A stretch of DNA of 64,000 nt from positions 1 to 64,000 of the forward strand of contig JADLAT010000006.1 of the NCBI GenBank assembly GCA_020848095.1. The letters run 5' to 3'. The first letter of the stretch is position 1; every line of letters starts with the position of its first letter. Below the pieces are notes generated by a model that worked only from the letters and a program-made list of their open reading frames with translations, was not told the DNA's origin and made no database searches. A program made the position numbers and the translations under genes. This document shows, in pieces, positions 26,125 to 36,289 of the stretch. The stretch comes from Alphaproteobacteria bacterium (GTDB lineage: Bacteria > Pseudomonadota > Alphaproteobacteria > Micavibrionales > Micavibrionaceae).

Positions 26125-26153
26125 TTGCAATACTCCTGAAAAATCCGTTTAAA
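26125..26153 (+). promoter_or_regulatory. Probable promoter of the leucine leader and leuA
   Basis: TTGCAA at 26125-26130, a 17-base spacer and TTTAAA at 26148-26153 fit a sigma-70 type promoter. The expected start of transcription (about 26160) falls at or within a few bases of the leader ATG at 26162, so the leader peptide would be translated from a leaderless or nearly leaderless message. Confidence 0.55.
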
Positions 26154-26161
26154 TGCCTTCT

Positions 26162-26218
26162 ATGAACACTCGCACACGCTTATTACTGCCTGCGCTTCTC
26201 CTCCTTATGCACCCCTGA
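26162..26218 (+). CDS. leuL: Leucine-rich leader peptide of leuA (attenuator peptide)
   Basis: 18 codons reading MNTRTRLLLPALLLLMHP, with seven Leu codons in two runs, end 168 bases before leuA. Ribosome stalling at Leu codons when charged tRNA-Leu is scarce would be expected to alter RNA folding downstream and raise leuA expression. No Shine-Dalgarno precedes the ATG. A stable hairpin begins inside its last codons. Confidence 0.8.
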   Translation: MNTRTRLLLPALLLLMHP

Positions 26219-26258
26219 GCGGGATCATGAGGCGTTTGTAACGCCTGCGCTACAGGGG
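26212..26258 (+). promoter_or_regulatory. Attenuator hairpin after the leucine leader peptide
   Basis: A nested stem: CCCCTG with CAGGGG, AGCG with CGCT and, inside, AGGCG with CGCCT around a 7-base loop. It overlaps the leader stop codon, so a ribosome paused upstream would not disturb it but one reaching the stop would. It is followed by AAATAAAAAC, not a T run, so it is not a simple Rho-independent terminator. The remaining bases to 26385 hold no gene and no clear U-tract terminator. Confidence 0.6.
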
Positions 26259-26385
26259 AAATAAAAACTTTCAAAAATCGATAAAACAGGCTTTATGAAA
26301 CAAGCTATATAAGTGTGAGCGAAGGAGCGCGTAAATCTCTCCCGGCCTGGCACTTGAGCAAACAGCCAATACAAGGGAAAACAGT

Positions 26386-27954
26386 ATGACCCGCGCATTT
26401 GACAAGATTAAAAACAACCCGGACCGCATCATTATCTTTGATACGACCCTGAGGGACGGCGAACAATCCCCCGGATGTTCGATGAATTTAGAAGAAAAAC
26501 TCAAAATGGCGCGTCTGCTTGATGAAATGGGCGTAGATGTGATCGAGGCCGGATTCCCCGTAGCCTCCGCCGGAGATTGGGAAGCCGTCAACGAAATCGC
26601 CAAAACGGTTAAAAATGCCACAGTTTGCGGCTTGGCCCGCGCCAAAAAATCAGACATTCAGGCCAGCGGCGAGGCGATTGCTCCGGCAAAATCCCGGCGC
26701 ATCCATACCTTTATCTCCACCAGCCCTCTGCACATGAAATTCAAATTGCAGATGGAGCCGGAAGAGGTCTTAAACGCCGTCACCGAGAGCGTAACCTTCG
26801 CCCGCAGCTTCACCGACGATGTGGAATGGAGTGCCGAAGACGGCAGCCGAACGGAAGATGATTTCCTCTGCCGCTGCGTTGAGGCCGCCATCAATGCCGG
26901 AGCCACCACGATAAATATTCCCGACACCGTGGGCTATGCCCTGCCGGAGGAATATTTCACAAAGATAAAGATGCTCTTTGAGCGCGTCCCCAATATCGAC
27001 CGCGCGATTCTCTCCACCCATTGCCACAATGATCTGGGGCTGGCTGTTGCCAACTCCCTGTCCGGTTTGCGCGCAGGCGCGCGGCAGATCGAATGCACCA
27101 TCAACGGCATTGGCGAGCGGGCGGGCAATGCCGCGCTGGAGGAAATCGTCATGGCCATCCGCACACGGCCCGACCTCATCCCCTTCCGGCATGAAATCGA
27201 CACCACAAAGATTATGAAGCTTTCCCGCACGCTCTCCACCATCACCGGGTTTAGCGTCCAGCCCAACAAGGCCATTGTTGGTGCGAACGCTTTTGCCCAT
27301 GCCAGCGGCATTCATCAGGACGGCATGTTAAAAAATGCGCAGACCTATGAAATCATGACACCGGAATCTGTGGGCCTGACCGAGAGCAAGCTGGTTCTGG
27401 CCAAGCATTCTGGTCGCGCCGCCTTTAAAAATAAACTTAAAGAGCTGGGGTTTGATCTGGGCGAGAATGCCTTTCAGGACGCCTTCGATCGCTTCAAAAC
27501 GCTGGCCGATAAAAAACGGGAAATATTTGAAGACGATTTAATCGCGCTGGTCGAAGATGAAATCATACGCGAAAATGAGCTGATCAAATTTGTCTCGCTT
27601 CAGGTTCAGGCCGGGTCCAAAGGTCCGCAAGTGGCTGAATTATGCCTCACCGTGGGCGAGGAAGAAAAATGCGAGCGGGTGGAGGGCAACGGCCCGGTCG
27701 ATGCCATCTTCAAGGCCATCAGAGCAATCATTCCCCATACCGATGCGCATTTACAGCTCTATCAGGTCCACGCCGTAACGGGCGGAACGGACGCACAGGC
27801 CGAGGTTACCGTCAGACTTGAGGAAAAAGGCAAAACCGTCAACGGACAAGGCGCCGATTCCGATACGCTGGTCGCGAGCGCCAGAGCCTATATCAACGCG
27901 CTTAACAAATTGCTGATCAAGCGCAACAGCCTCAACCCGCAAATCACACCATAG
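26386..27954 (+). CDS. leuA: 2-isopropylmalate synthase
   Basis: First committed step of leucine synthesis: acetyl-CoA plus 2-oxoisovalerate. The TIM-barrel domain spans about residues 14-280 with FDTTLRDGEQSPG (metal Asp and Arg) and the metal ligands of STHCHNDLGLAV (about 210). The subdomain linker has HASGIHQDGML. The C-terminal regulatory domain (about 375-515, with VSLQVQAGSKGPQVAEL) binds leucine for feedback inhibition. At 522 residues it is standard length. AGGG lies before the ATG. It is preceded by a leucine leader, so attenuation is likely. Confidence 0.96.
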   Translation: MTRAFDKIKNNPDRIIIFDTTLRDGEQSPGCSMNLEEKLKMARLLDEMGVDVIEAGFPVASAGDWEAVNEIAKTVKNATVCGLARAKKSDIQASGEAIAPAKSRRIHTFISTSPLHMKFKLQMEPEEVLNAVTESVTFARSFTDDVEWSAEDGSRTEDDFLCRCVEAAINAGATTINIPDTVGYALPEEYFTKIKMLFERVPNIDRAILSTHCHNDLGLAVANSLSGLRAGARQIECTINGIGERAGNAALEEIVMAIRTRPDLIPFRHEIDTTKIMKLSRTLSTITGFSVQPNKAIVGANAFAHASGIHQDGMLKNAQTYEIMTPESVGLTESKLVLAKHSGRAAFKNKLKELGFDLGENAFQDAFDRFKTLADKKREIFEDDLIALVEDEIIRENELIKFVSLQVQAGSKGPQVAELCLTVGEEEKCERVEGNGPVDAIFKAIRAIIPHTDAHLQLYQVHAVTGGTDAQAEVTVRLEEKGKTVNGQGADSDTLVASARAYINALNKLLIKRNSLNPQITP

Positions 27955-27970
27955 ACGGCCAGAAACGGGA

Positions 27971-29662
27971 ATGAAAATACAACCGGAGATCAAGGAAGAA
28001 GACACAGCGCAATGGTGGCGCGGCGCGATGATGTACCAGATTTATCCGCGCTCCTTCCTTGATACAAATAATGACGGCATAGGCGACCTCAAAGGCATAA
28101 CGGCCAAGCTGGACTATCTGGCGGGACTGGGCATAGAGGGTCTATGGATTTCTCCGTTTTTCAAATCCCCCATGAAGGATTACGGCTATGACGTTTCGGA
28201 TTACCGGGATGTAGATCCGCTCTTTGGCACGCTGGCCGATTTTCAAACGCTTTTGGAAAAGGCTCATCTCCTAGGGCTTAAAATTATCATTGATCTGGTC
28301 CTCTCCCACACATCGGACCAGCACCCATGGTTTCACGATCCGGCCAAGAAAGACTGGTATGTCTGGGCGGATGCAAAAACCGGCACAAATACAAAAGAGC
28401 CCCCCAATAACTGGGTATCGGTTTTCGGCGGCTCCGCGTGGGAATGGCACGAAGGCCACCGGCAATATTACTTTCACAACTTTCTAAAGGAACAGCCCGA
28501 CCTTAATTTTCACAATCCCGAAGTGCAGAAAGAGGCACTGGACATTGCCCGCTTCTGGCTGAATATGGGCGTGGATGGTTTTCGGCTGGATGTCTGCAAT
28601 TTCTATTTCCATGACTGGCGCTTGCGCGATAACCCGGCGCGCCTTTCCGGCACACAATTTGCCACGCAATATGAGGGCGAAGACCCCTATTCCGCCCAGC
28701 AACATATCCACGATAAATCTCAACCTGAAAACCTTACATTCCTGCGGCAGCTCCGCGCCCTGACCGACGAATACGCAGGCAAGATCACGCAGGGCTATCA
28801 ACAGGAACGCTTCATGGTCGGGGAGCTGGGCGATGATCACCCCTACGCCAGAGCCGCCGAATACACCGCCGGAGAAACTGGCCTGCACACCACCTATAAT
28901 ACGCATTTAATGAGCGGTGCGCATAAAGCCCTTAGCCCCGAAATCATCCGCGAACCTTTCGCGCTTTTCGCGGCAGAGCCGGGCGATGGCTGGCCATCCT
29001 GGGCATTTTCAAACCATGATGTCGTACGCGCCGTGAGCCGCTGGCACAACGCGGCAAAAGCCGGAGATGAAGGGTTTTCTCAAGACCCGGCACTGGCGAA
29101 GATGTTAATTGCCTTGCTGGGCTGCCTGCGCGGGACAATGTTCCTCTATCAAGGCGATGAACTGGGCCTGCCCGAAATCCGCATGGCGTTTGAAGATATT
29201 CAAGACCCATGGGGCAAGCATCTCTGGCCCGCATGGCAGGGCCGCGATGGCTGCCGCACCCCTATGCCATGGACCGGCGGCGAGCATGGCGGTTTTTCAG
29301 CGCACAAACCATGGCTGCCTGTCTCTGAACTCCATAAAGCCTTGAATGTCGCCGCGCAGGATAAAGATCAAAGCTCCGTTCTTAATTTCACGCGCGCCTT
29401 TTTAAAATGGCGACAGACGCAACCTCCGCTCATACGCGGAGAGATTACATTTCACGCCAGTGAAAATAACCATATTCTTACGCTTTCCCGCAGCTTAGAG
29501 GGCAAGACTATCCTTTGCCAATTCAACTTAAGTGACGCATCGCAAGCGCTCCAGACAGGCGATTCGCCGGATAAAATGCTCTACAGCGACGAGCTAAGCA
29601 CGCAGCAGCAATACGCCCCCTACGGCTTTACCATCACGGCCCACACGAAAGAAAACGGCTAA
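27971..29662 (+). CDS. GH13 alpha-glucosidase
   Basis: Hydrolyses or transfers alpha-glucosyl units. Residues 14-40 open with [19 protein letters not shown], typical of the alpha-glucosidase/oligo-1,6-glucosidase branch of GH13. The catalytic nucleophile Asp is in GFRLDVC (about residue 206), the acid Glu in GELGDD (about 285) and the third acid in SNHDVVR (about 349). No signal peptide, so it acts in the cytoplasm. It starts only 16 bases after leuA, so it may be read from the leucine promoter. Exact substrate (maltose, trehalose or isomaltose) cannot be told. Confidence 0.9.
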   Translation: MKIQPEIKEEDTAQWWRGAMMYQIYPRSFLDTNNDGIGDLKGITAKLDYLAGLGIEGLWISPFFKSPMKDYGYDVSDYRDVDPLFGTLADFQTLLEKAHLLGLKIIIDLVLSHTSDQHPWFHDPAKKDWYVWADAKTGTNTKEPPNNWVSVFGGSAWEWHEGHRQYYFHNFLKEQPDLNFHNPEVQKEALDIARFWLNMGVDGFRLDVCNFYFHDWRLRDNPARLSGTQFATQYEGEDPYSAQQHIHDKSQPENLTFLRQLRALTDEYAGKITQGYQQERFMVGELGDDHPYARAAEYTAGETGLHTTYNTHLMSGAHKALSPEIIREPFALFAAEPGDGWPSWAFSNHDVVRAVSRWHNAAKAGDEGFSQDPALAKMLIALLGCLRGTMFLYQGDELGLPEIRMAFEDIQDPWGKHLWPAWQGRDGCRTPMPWTGGEHGGFSAHKPWLPVSELHKALNVAAQDKDQSSVLNFTRAFLKWRQTQPPLIRGEITFHASENNHILTLSRSLEGKTILCQFNLSDASQALQTGDSPDKMLYSDELSTQQQYAPYGFTITAHTKENG

Positions 29663-29726
29663 AAATATCGTCCCAGCGATATTTCTTTTGCCACAAGCCG
29701 CCTGTTCGGGTTACAAATTGGCCATC

Positions 29727-31703
29727 ATGTCGAAACAGCATAAACACAGCGCCGCCGCGCCCGATAACACATGCCAGCCGGAACCGCTGGACCGTGATCG
29801 TGCCGATGCGCGGCAATCTGAAATGACCGGTGATCTCTTGAAGGACATCAACACCCCCGCCGATCTCAAAACATTAAGCGATACTGATCTTAAAATTCTT
29901 GCCGCAGAATTGCGCGATAAAACCGTTCAGGCCGTCTCCAAAACCGGTGGCCATCTGGGCGCTGGCCTTGGCGTGGTGGAGCTAACCGTTGCGCTGCATG
30001 CGGTTTTCAATACACCGGATGACAGGCTGATCTGGGATGTTGGCCATCAATGCTACCCGCATAAAATTCTTACAGGCCGCAAGGACCGCATTGAAACCCT
30101 GCGCATGGGCGGCGGACTTTCGGGCTTTACCAAACGCTCGGAATCCGAATACGACCCTTTTGGCGCGGCGCACTCCTCCACATCCATCTCCGCCGCGCTC
30201 GGCATGGCGGTGGCGCGAGATCTGGCGAAAGGTGATAACAATGTGATTGCCGTTATCGGCGATGGCGCGATGAGCGCGGGCATGGCCTACGAAGCCATGA
30301 ATAACGCGGGCGCGCGCAAAAGTCGACTGATCGTGATCTTGAACGATAATGAAATGTCCATCGCCCCGCCGGTCGGCGCAATGAGCCGCCATTTAACCCG
30401 GCTGGTCTCCTCCCGCCCCTATATAAACGCCCGCGAAATGGGCAAAAAAATTACCGGGATTCTCCCCTCCCCCTTGCGCCACGCTGCCAAGCGGGCGGAA
30501 GAAAGCGCGCGTTTTGCGGCCTCGCATTCCTTCGGCGGCGGCTCCTTGTTTGAGGAAATGGGTTTTTACTATATCGGCCCGGTGGATGGTCACAACCTCG
30601 ACCATTTATTGCCTGTCCTGCGCAACGCACGGGATAATAACAATCACGGCCCTTTATTGATCCATGTCATCACGCAGAAAGGGAAGGGCTATCTTCCCGC
30701 CGAAAACTCAAAAGATAAAATGCACGGTGTGCGCAAATTCGACGTTATAACCGGCGAGCAATCCAAAGCCAAACCCGGCGCGCCCGCCTATACAAAAGTT
30801 TTTGCCCGGCAGCTTATAAAAGAAGCGCAGAAAGACCCTAAGATTCTGGGCATAACCGCCGCCATGCCTGATGGAACGGGTATAGATCTCTTTGCGCATG
30901 AATTTCCGGAGCGCAGCTTTGATGTCGGCATAGCCGAACAACATGCCGTGACCTTTGCCGCCGGTTTGGCCGCCGAAGGCTTTAAGCCTTTTTGCGCCAT
31001 TTATTCTACCTTCTTACAACGCGCCTATGATCAGGTCGTGCATGATGTCGCCATTCAAAATCTGCCGGTGCGCTTCGCCATAGACCGCGCCGGGCTGGTC
31101 GGGGCGGATGGCTCAACCCACGCGGGCGCGTTTGATATTGCCTATCTTTCCTGCCTGCCCAATTTCGTGGTCATGGCCGCCAGCGATGAAGCCGAACTGG
31201 CCCGCATGGTTGCAACGGCGGCGGCCCATAACGATGGCCCCATCGCTTTGCGCTACCCCAGAGGCGAAGGCACAGGCGCGGAAATTCCTGAAGACGCGCA
31301 GCCGCTGGAGATCGGCAAAGGCCGGATTATAAAACAAGGACAGGATATCGCGCTTATCTCTCTCGGCGCACGTCTGGAGGAATGCCTGAAAGCAGCAGAA
31401 ACTCTGGAATCTCAAACAGGAAAATCCGTCAGCGTTATTGATGCCCGTTTTGCAAAACCGCTGGACGAGGCGCTTCTAACCACGCTGGCAAAAACACATG
31501 CCACACTCATCACCATAGAGGAAGGCGCGCGCGGTGGCTTCGGCGCCAGTGTTCTCGAGTTTTTGGCCAATACCGATCTACTGAGCGGCATAAAAATCCG
31601 CACGCTCACCCTGCCCGATGTTTTTCAGGAACACGACACACAGGAAAAACAATATGAGCAGGCCGGGCTAAATGCACAAAGCATCGTCAAGGCCGCGCTG
31701 TAA
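29727..31703 (+). CDS. dxs: 1-deoxy-D-xylulose-5-phosphate synthase
   Basis: First enzyme of the MEP isoprenoid pathway, TPP-dependent. TPP-binding [18 protein letters not shown] lies near residues 178-195, preceded by [13 protein letters not shown]. The catalytic Glu region is [15 protein letters not shown], and the C-terminal transketolase domain has [10 protein letters not shown]. The start at 29727 (658 residues) is chosen over 29688 because the family begins near this Met; a 35-residue charged N-terminal tail is still longer than usual. In many proteobacteria dxs follows xseB-ispA; here it is about 16 kb away from them. Confidence 0.95.
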   Translation: MSKQHKHSAAAPDNTCQPEPLDRDRADARQSEMTGDLLKDINTPADLKTLSDTDLKILAAELRDKTVQAVSKTGGHLGAGLGVVELTVALHAVFNTPDDRLIWDVGHQCYPHKILTGRKDRIETLRMGGGLSGFTKRSESEYDPFGAAHSSTSISAALGMAVARDLAKGDNNVIAVIGDGAMSAGMAYEAMNNAGARKSRLIVILNDNEMSIAPPVGAMSRHLTRLVSSRPYINAREMGKKITGILPSPLRHAAKRAEESARFAASHSFGGGSLFEEMGFYYIGPVDGHNLDHLLPVLRNARDNNNHGPLLIHVITQKGKGYLPAENSKDKMHGVRKFDVITGEQSKAKPGAPAYTKVFARQLIKEAQKDPKILGITAAMPDGTGIDLFAHEFPERSFDVGIAEQHAVTFAAGLAAEGFKPFCAIYSTFLQRAYDQVVHDVAIQNLPVRFAIDRAGLVGADGSTHAGAFDIAYLSCLPNFVVMAASDEAELARMVATAAAHNDGPIALRYPRGEGTGAEIPEDAQPLEIGKGRIIKQGQDIALISLGARLEECLKAAETLESQTGKSVSVIDARFAKPLDEALLTTLAKTHATLITIEEGARGGFGASVLEFLANTDLLSGIKIRTLTLPDVFQEHDTQEKQYEQAGLNAQSIVKAAL

Positions 31704-31736
31704 AGCCACCACACCTGAAAAAACCAGAAAATACGC

Positions 31737-32153
31737 TTATTTCTTTTTCCCGCAAGGGTAGGCCTGAAACAGCGCCAGCGCCACACCGGGAGCAGCAATG
31801 AACGGCCCCTGCTCGTGCCGGTTACGCAAGAGATAACTCACCACCTTGCTTTGCACCTCGTATAGCCCCGTTTCCTCTGGCACGCAAAAATCAACAGAAG
31901 GCGCCGCGCCCAAAGAGCGGATAAGATTGTGGTAATCCAAAATACCGGCAATATACGCCTGACAAGCGATGTGGCTGCCGGGGGAAAGCTCTCTGCCCGC
32001 ACTGTCCATGCCACAGACCTGAAGCAGATAATCAGCGGAAAAACGCGCCGCCTGTGCAGGAGGAACAGATAGAACACTCAGCGCAGAAATCATGGCACAG
32101 CGCAGCGCAAAAACACGGATACCCCCCTGCCTTCTGCGCCCGGATTTACTCAT
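31737..32153 (-). CDS. Rap1a/Tai-like secreted protein
   Basis: 138 residues with a signal peptide (basic MSKSGRRRQGG, hydrophobic stretch, cleavage near PAQAA). The mature part has the pattern of the Rap1a/Tai family: LLQVCGMD, HIACQAYIAGILDY, VDFCVPEE, VVSYLL and a final ALFQAYPCGK, with four Cys placed for disulphides. Rap1a proteins are immunity factors against type VI amidase effectors; many relatives have no known effector, and none is recognisable here. It overlaps the upstream gene by 8 bases, so they are coupled. Confidence 0.8.
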   Translation of the reverse strand: MSKSGRRRQGGIRVFALRCAMISALSVLSVPPAQAARFSADYLLQVCGMDSAGRELSPGSHIACQAYIAGILDYHNLIRSLGAAPSVDFCVPEETGLYEVQSKVVSYLLRNRHEQGPFIAAPGVALALFQAYPCGKKK

Positions 32154-33375
32154 CGGCTTTCTTCTTAAGCTGCCCCAAAATGGCAAAGGGCGAGTCCTCA
32201 GGCTTGGGAGCGGGCCCCGTGTGCAGAACCATTTTTTCCTTGGGCGCAGAATCGCGCGGAGCTTTGGGCTTGAATTTTGGCTTACGATCCGCATCGTTAT
32301 CCCGTGGCGATTTTTTCGCCTCAAACTTTCCGGGTTTGCGCTCAACCCTGCCGGAGACAGGACGATCAGACACCCGCCCCTTGGCCAGACGGAAAAGCGC
32401 CAGAACAGGCTTAACCGCGACCATCTGCACCGCTTGCGGCTGCTCCGTGGCCAAATCCTGAGGCTCATCTTGCGTTTTTTCTACAGCTTCACAAACCGAG
32501 CCCTCAGCAGTCTGGGCCGCACCTTCCGGCGTTTCAGCGGATGCAGGCGCAGGCAGCGCACCTTCTTCAGCGGGCGCAGACTCTGAATTTGCCGTTTCTG
32601 CAACAGGTTCTTCAATTTTTTTATGCCCCATTGCGCTCAACACGCCGTAAAGCCCGTCAATTGAACACCCCAGCCATTCGGCCATTTTGTGCTCGGCCCG
32701 GAACTTACCATCCTTGGCCGAATCATAAACAGCACTGATCACCCGGTCCAGCATATCGATCCTGATCGCGCGATTACCAAAAACCGGATACCCCACAGCG
32801 CGATAGAAATTCCTGTCCGTAGTTTGCGGATCAACCTCCATGGAAACAATACCGTCTTTGGGCGTGGCCATCGGCAAGGGGCGATCATTGAATAAACCCC
32901 AGAGCAACGCCCGCAAACGCACCGCCGCCGGTTTATTCAATGCGGGAATAAACACCAGAACCGGACCCAGTCTGATTTTCTTGGCGCGCAGCGCACGCCG
33001 CCCTTCCTGATCCAGCGCGGCGATAAGATCCTCAATCTGTGCGCGCGGTACAATGCCCATCGCTTCATGGATTTGAAAGGCGATTCCCCGCGCGGGGCCG
33101 CTCAGAGCATCTTCTTCCTGCATTAAATTTGCCAGCGGCTCCAAAACCCCGGCAATGTGACGCGCCAGCCAGCCCTCAAGATGTGTATGCAACCGGCCTT
33201 TATCCTGATCTTTCGCCAGTGCACTTTCCGGAATTAAAATAGCGGGCTTAAGAATCGACTGGCCCTTGATAACCTGCGCCAGCGCCTCGCCCGGTAGCGG
33301 ATTTGTAGCATTGCTTTGATAGAAAATGCTGCCATCTTCCATCAGTCTGAATTGTGAATCTTGTGCGCTCAGCAT
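32146..33375 (-). CDS. Orphan C-terminal domain of a SUV3-like helicase
   Basis: 409 residues. Residues about 10-260 match the region that follows the motor domains in alphaproteobacterial SUV3-like RNA/DNA helicases: ARGIAFQIHEAMGIVPRAQI, GRRALRAKKIRLGPVLVFIP, NKPAAVRLRALLWGLF, FYRAVGYPVFGNRAIRIDML and MAEWLGCSIDGLYGVLSAMG. The helicase core, with Walker A and DEAD-type box, is missing. The tail (residues 265-409) is disordered and Lys/Pro/Glu-rich. ATG 33375 is chosen; extension to 33699 would run antisense into the opposite gene. It may be a truncated gene or a free-standing RNA-binding protein. Confidence 0.75.
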   Translation of the reverse strand: MLSAQDSQFRLMEDGSIFYQSNATNPLPGEALAQVIKGQSILKPAILIPESALAKDQDKGRLHTHLEGWLARHIAGVLEPLANLMQEEDALSGPARGIAFQIHEAMGIVPRAQIEDLIAALDQEGRRALRAKKIRLGPVLVFIPALNKPAAVRLRALLWGLFNDRPLPMATPKDGIVSMEVDPQTTDRNFYRAVGYPVFGNRAIRIDMLDRVISAVYDSAKDGKFRAEHKMAEWLGCSIDGLYGVLSAMGHKKIEEPVAETANSESAPAEEGALPAPASAETPEGAAQTAEGSVCEAVEKTQDEPQDLATEQPQAVQMVAVKPVLALFRLAKGRVSDRPVSGRVERKPGKFEAKKSPRDNDADRKPKFKPKAPRDSAPKEKMVLHTGPAPKPEDSPFAILGQLKKKADE

Positions 33376-33486
33376 ATATAGACGCCCTGAAAATTGAGAT
33401 TTGTCCGGTATAAACCGAAAACAACCGGCATGTCCAATCAAATGACACTTGGTTTTTCTCTCATTTTCTTGTTTAAATGCTTCATC

Positions 33487-35079
33487 ATGATAAAAACAAT
33501 TTTCAAATCCATATCCGTTCATGCGCTCTGGGGCGCAGCTGCCTTGTTCCTTGCCTCGGCATATCTGTGGGTAACGCCCGCTGCTGCGGCCTCCGACAGA
33601 CAGGACCATAGCGCCCACATCAAGGCCATATTCAGCGCCATCATGGACGAACAGATTCGAAACGTCGCCGCCAATGCGGATGATTCGCGCCAGATACAAT
33701 ATGACGGAGAGCTGAGCGTTGAGCCTGTAGAGGATTACTACGCCGTCACCATGCCCCGCATGAGCGTGCTCTACCCCGATGGAGAAAAACTGGATATCGG
33801 CATGATCTCCATTAACGTCACCGCGCCCGAAATTGCTAAAACACCGCCCGGCCAGTGGAAAATGACCTTAGCCCTGCCCACGCCGATTCTGGGCTATAAT
33901 GCGGAAGGGGTAAAAATCATGCGCCTGGCCATCGGCACACAAAAGGCCGCCGGCATCTGGGATGAGAACCTTAAAAACTTTATAAAGCTGGATGCCCAGT
34001 ATTCTGATTTACAAATAGACTTTCCGCTTAGCCAGGGTCACATAGCCATTTCGGGCATTGCCATCCGTTACAATCTGGGGGAAGACCGCGAGAAGCGCTG
34101 GTCAGGTCCGCTCTCTTTTGAGCTGCTCAATGCCGGATGGGATATCCCCGCCCCCAAACGCCTGAAGGGAGAGCTGGGCAAACTGGCGCTCCACATTGAC
34201 CTCAAAAAATTCTCAACCGATTACCTGAAAGAGAGCAACGCCCTGTTTCCCGGAAAGTTTGATTTTTTAAATCCGGCCTTTCTGAAAACCGGCGATGGAA
34301 TCAAAACCACTTTCTCTCTCAGCAATCTAAAAACGGATATCCCCGCACCCCAGCCAAAGGGTAGCACTGAAAAATCAGTAAAAATTGATGATGCGGTTTT
34401 AAGTTTTGATCTTCAGAATGTATTGAGCGGCACAGCAAACGCCGCGATGAATCTAACCTTCAATGGCCTTGATATACAGCCCGCTCCGGACGCAAACTCT
34501 ACGGATGCTCAGGAAACGCTGCTTAAGCTTGTCCCCGCCCGCGGCCACATCGGCATCGAGCATAAAAACATCCCCATAGCCGGCATCACCCAGACATTGA
34601 GCAACAGCACAGGACAAAACAACCCCATGGCCGGGCTGGGGTTATTCCTTAAGCTGCCGGGTCTCTACGCGCAAGCGGGCAGCCTCCTTCGGATAAAAGA
34701 CAGCTCCATCGGGAACGCCCTTTATCGCATTGATATAAATGGCGAAGCCAAAGCCGATATAACCGCTGCACTCAGCGCCATAGCGGCGGGTAAAATCACC
34801 CTCGCCGGGTTGGATCAGACGCTTGCTCTTTTAAACACGGCCTCGGCAGATAAAAACAGCCCCGATCTGGCTATGACCGCCTCAAACATAAAGACCACCC
34901 TCGAAAATATGAAGCACTATGGCAACGCCCGCACCAATACGGGAACCCCGCCGGAGCCTATCTATGATTTTGATTTCAAGCTTGATCAAACCGGCGCCTT
35001 TACCGTTAATGGAAAAAACGCCATGCCGCTATTCATGCCGGGCCAGATCAGACACACACCGCCTCCGGCTGCGCCTTGA
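33487..35079 (+). CDS. Exported hypothetical protein, 530 residues
   Basis: Signal peptide at residues 1-36 (MIKTIFKS, hydrophobic helix, TPAAAAS). The rest is long, beta-rich and repetitive in style, with segments such as GELSVEPVEDYYAVTMPRMS and FELLNAGWDIPAP. The layout recalls periplasmic DUF945/DUF2125-type proteins, but I cannot assign a family. ATG 33487 is chosen for the signal peptide. Its 3' end overlaps the convergent hemW gene by 32 bases, and it diverges from the helicase C-domain gene. Confidence 0.7.
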   Translation: MIKTIFKSISVHALWGAAALFLASAYLWVTPAAAASDRQDHSAHIKAIFSAIMDEQIRNVAANADDSRQIQYDGELSVEPVEDYYAVTMPRMSVLYPDGEKLDIGMISINVTAPEIAKTPPGQWKMTLALPTPILGYNAEGVKIMRLAIGTQKAAGIWDENLKNFIKLDAQYSDLQIDFPLSQGHIAISGIAIRYNLGEDREKRWSGPLSFELLNAGWDIPAPKRLKGELGKLALHIDLKKFSTDYLKESNALFPGKFDFLNPAFLKTGDGIKTTFSLSNLKTDIPAPQPKGSTEKSVKIDDAVLSFDLQNVLSGTANAAMNLTFNGLDIQPAPDANSTDAQETLLKLVPARGHIGIEHKNIPIAGITQTLSNSTGQNNPMAGLGLFLKLPGLYAQAGSLLRIKDSSIGNALYRIDINGEAKADITAALSAIAAGKITLAGLDQTLALLNTASADKNSPDLAMTASNIKTTLENMKHYGNARTNTGTPPEPIYDFDFKLDQTGAFTVNGKNAMPLFMPGQIRHTPPPAAP

Positions 35080-36232
35080 GAATATAGGGAATAAGAGCGT
35101 TAAGGCGGAGCATCCCCTCAACGCTGAGCCATAGCCGCTCGGAATCATAGTCCAGCCACCCCTGCGCCCGAACACGGGACAAACGCTCCTCATCCACATA
35201 ATCGCGCCACTTCCCGCCTGAGGCTTGCGCGTCCAGATGCGCCAGCGTAACACCACCGCGCAACCTCAACCCCATCATAAGCGCCTCTGTGAACCGCTCC
35301 TCCGCCGGCAACGGCGCAAATGGATGACCACCCATACCGGATTTTTCTACACGCTCCAGCCAGATCGGCGGCGCATAATGTTCGCGCGTGGCGTATTTTT
35401 TTCCCTCAAAACTCAACCGCCCATGCGCGCCCGGACCTATACCGATATAATCGCCATAATGCCAGTATGTCAGATTATGACGGGACTGATGCCCCTCTGC
35501 CGCATGATTGGAAACCTCATAGGAGGCCAGCCCCGCTTGCGATGTCATTTCTTGTGTCAAAAGATAAAAATCAGCCGCAACATCCTCATCCGGAATAGAA
35601 AAAACGCCTCTGGTATGATCAAGATAAAATGGCGTGCTGCGCTCAATCGTTAATTGATATAAAGACAAATGCCCACGCGCCAGGGCCAAAGCCTGTGTCA
35701 ATTCAGCCCGCCAGTCTTCCGGCACTTGACCGGGACGGGCGTAAATAAGATCAAAGCTGAATCTATCAAAGATTTTAGAGGCAATTTCAATCGCTTGAAG
35801 TGCTTCTTTCGCACTATGCTTGCGTCCCAGAAACTTTAAATCTTTATCATTTAAAGCCTGCACCCCCACAGAAACACGATTAATGCCAGCCTCTCGAAAA
35901 GCAGAGAATTTTTCAATCTCCACCGTGGAAGGATTAGCCTCCAGCGTAACTTCCAGATCATTAACGCAAGGCCAGAGCGCATGGATTTTATCAATAATCG
36001 CAGCAATCGTGGACGGAAGCATAAGCGAGGGCGTGCCGCCACCAAAAAAGATGGATGAAATAATCCGCCCTTCAGTCAGACCCGCCACATGCTCCAAGGA
36101 TTTAAGATACGCCGCGCACCAGCGCGCCTGATCAACACCGGAATCAACATGGACATTAAAATCGCAATAAGGACATTTGGACAAACAAAAAGGCCAGTGA
36201 ATATATAATCCCGTCTGGCCTTTTGTAATCAT
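35048..36232 (-). CDS. hemW: Radical SAM haem chaperone HemW
   Basis: Binds haem and a 4Fe-4S cluster and is thought to hand haem to respiratory enzymes; it is often misnamed coproporphyrinogen III oxidase. Residues 7-23 are GLYIHWPFCLSKCPYC, with the radical SAM triad CxxxCxxC. FFGGGTPSLM binds SAM, and GINRVSVGVQAL follows. HemN's extra N-terminal Cys ligand is absent, supporting HemW. It is the last gene of the rph-rdgB-(IcmD-like)-hemW series. Confidence 0.93.
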   Translation of the reverse strand: MITKGQTGLYIHWPFCLSKCPYCDFNVHVDSGVDQARWCAAYLKSLEHVAGLTEGRIISSIFFGGGTPSLMLPSTIAAIIDKIHALWPCVNDLEVTLEANPSTVEIEKFSAFREAGINRVSVGVQALNDKDLKFLGRKHSAKEALQAIEIASKIFDRFSFDLIYARPGQVPEDWRAELTQALALARGHLSLYQLTIERSTPFYLDHTRGVFSIPDEDVAADFYLLTQEMTSQAGLASYEVSNHAAEGHQSRHNLTYWHYGDYIGIGPGAHGRLSFEGKKYATREHYAPPIWLERVEKSGMGGHPFAPLPAEERFTEALMMGLRLRGGVTLAHLDAQASGGKWRDYVDEERLSRVRAQGWLDYDSERLWLSVEGMLRLNALIPYILKAQPEAVCV

Positions 36233-36289
36233 GATATAAAGCTTCGCTCCCCGGCCCGCCCGAAAAAATCCGAACGCGATCAGAACGCT

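Noticed and set aside
31737..32468. Longer 243-codon reading of the Rap1a-like gene
   Set aside because: The extra N-terminus overlaps the helicase-domain gene in another frame and is Arg/Pro-rich; the start at 32153 gives a proper signal peptide.
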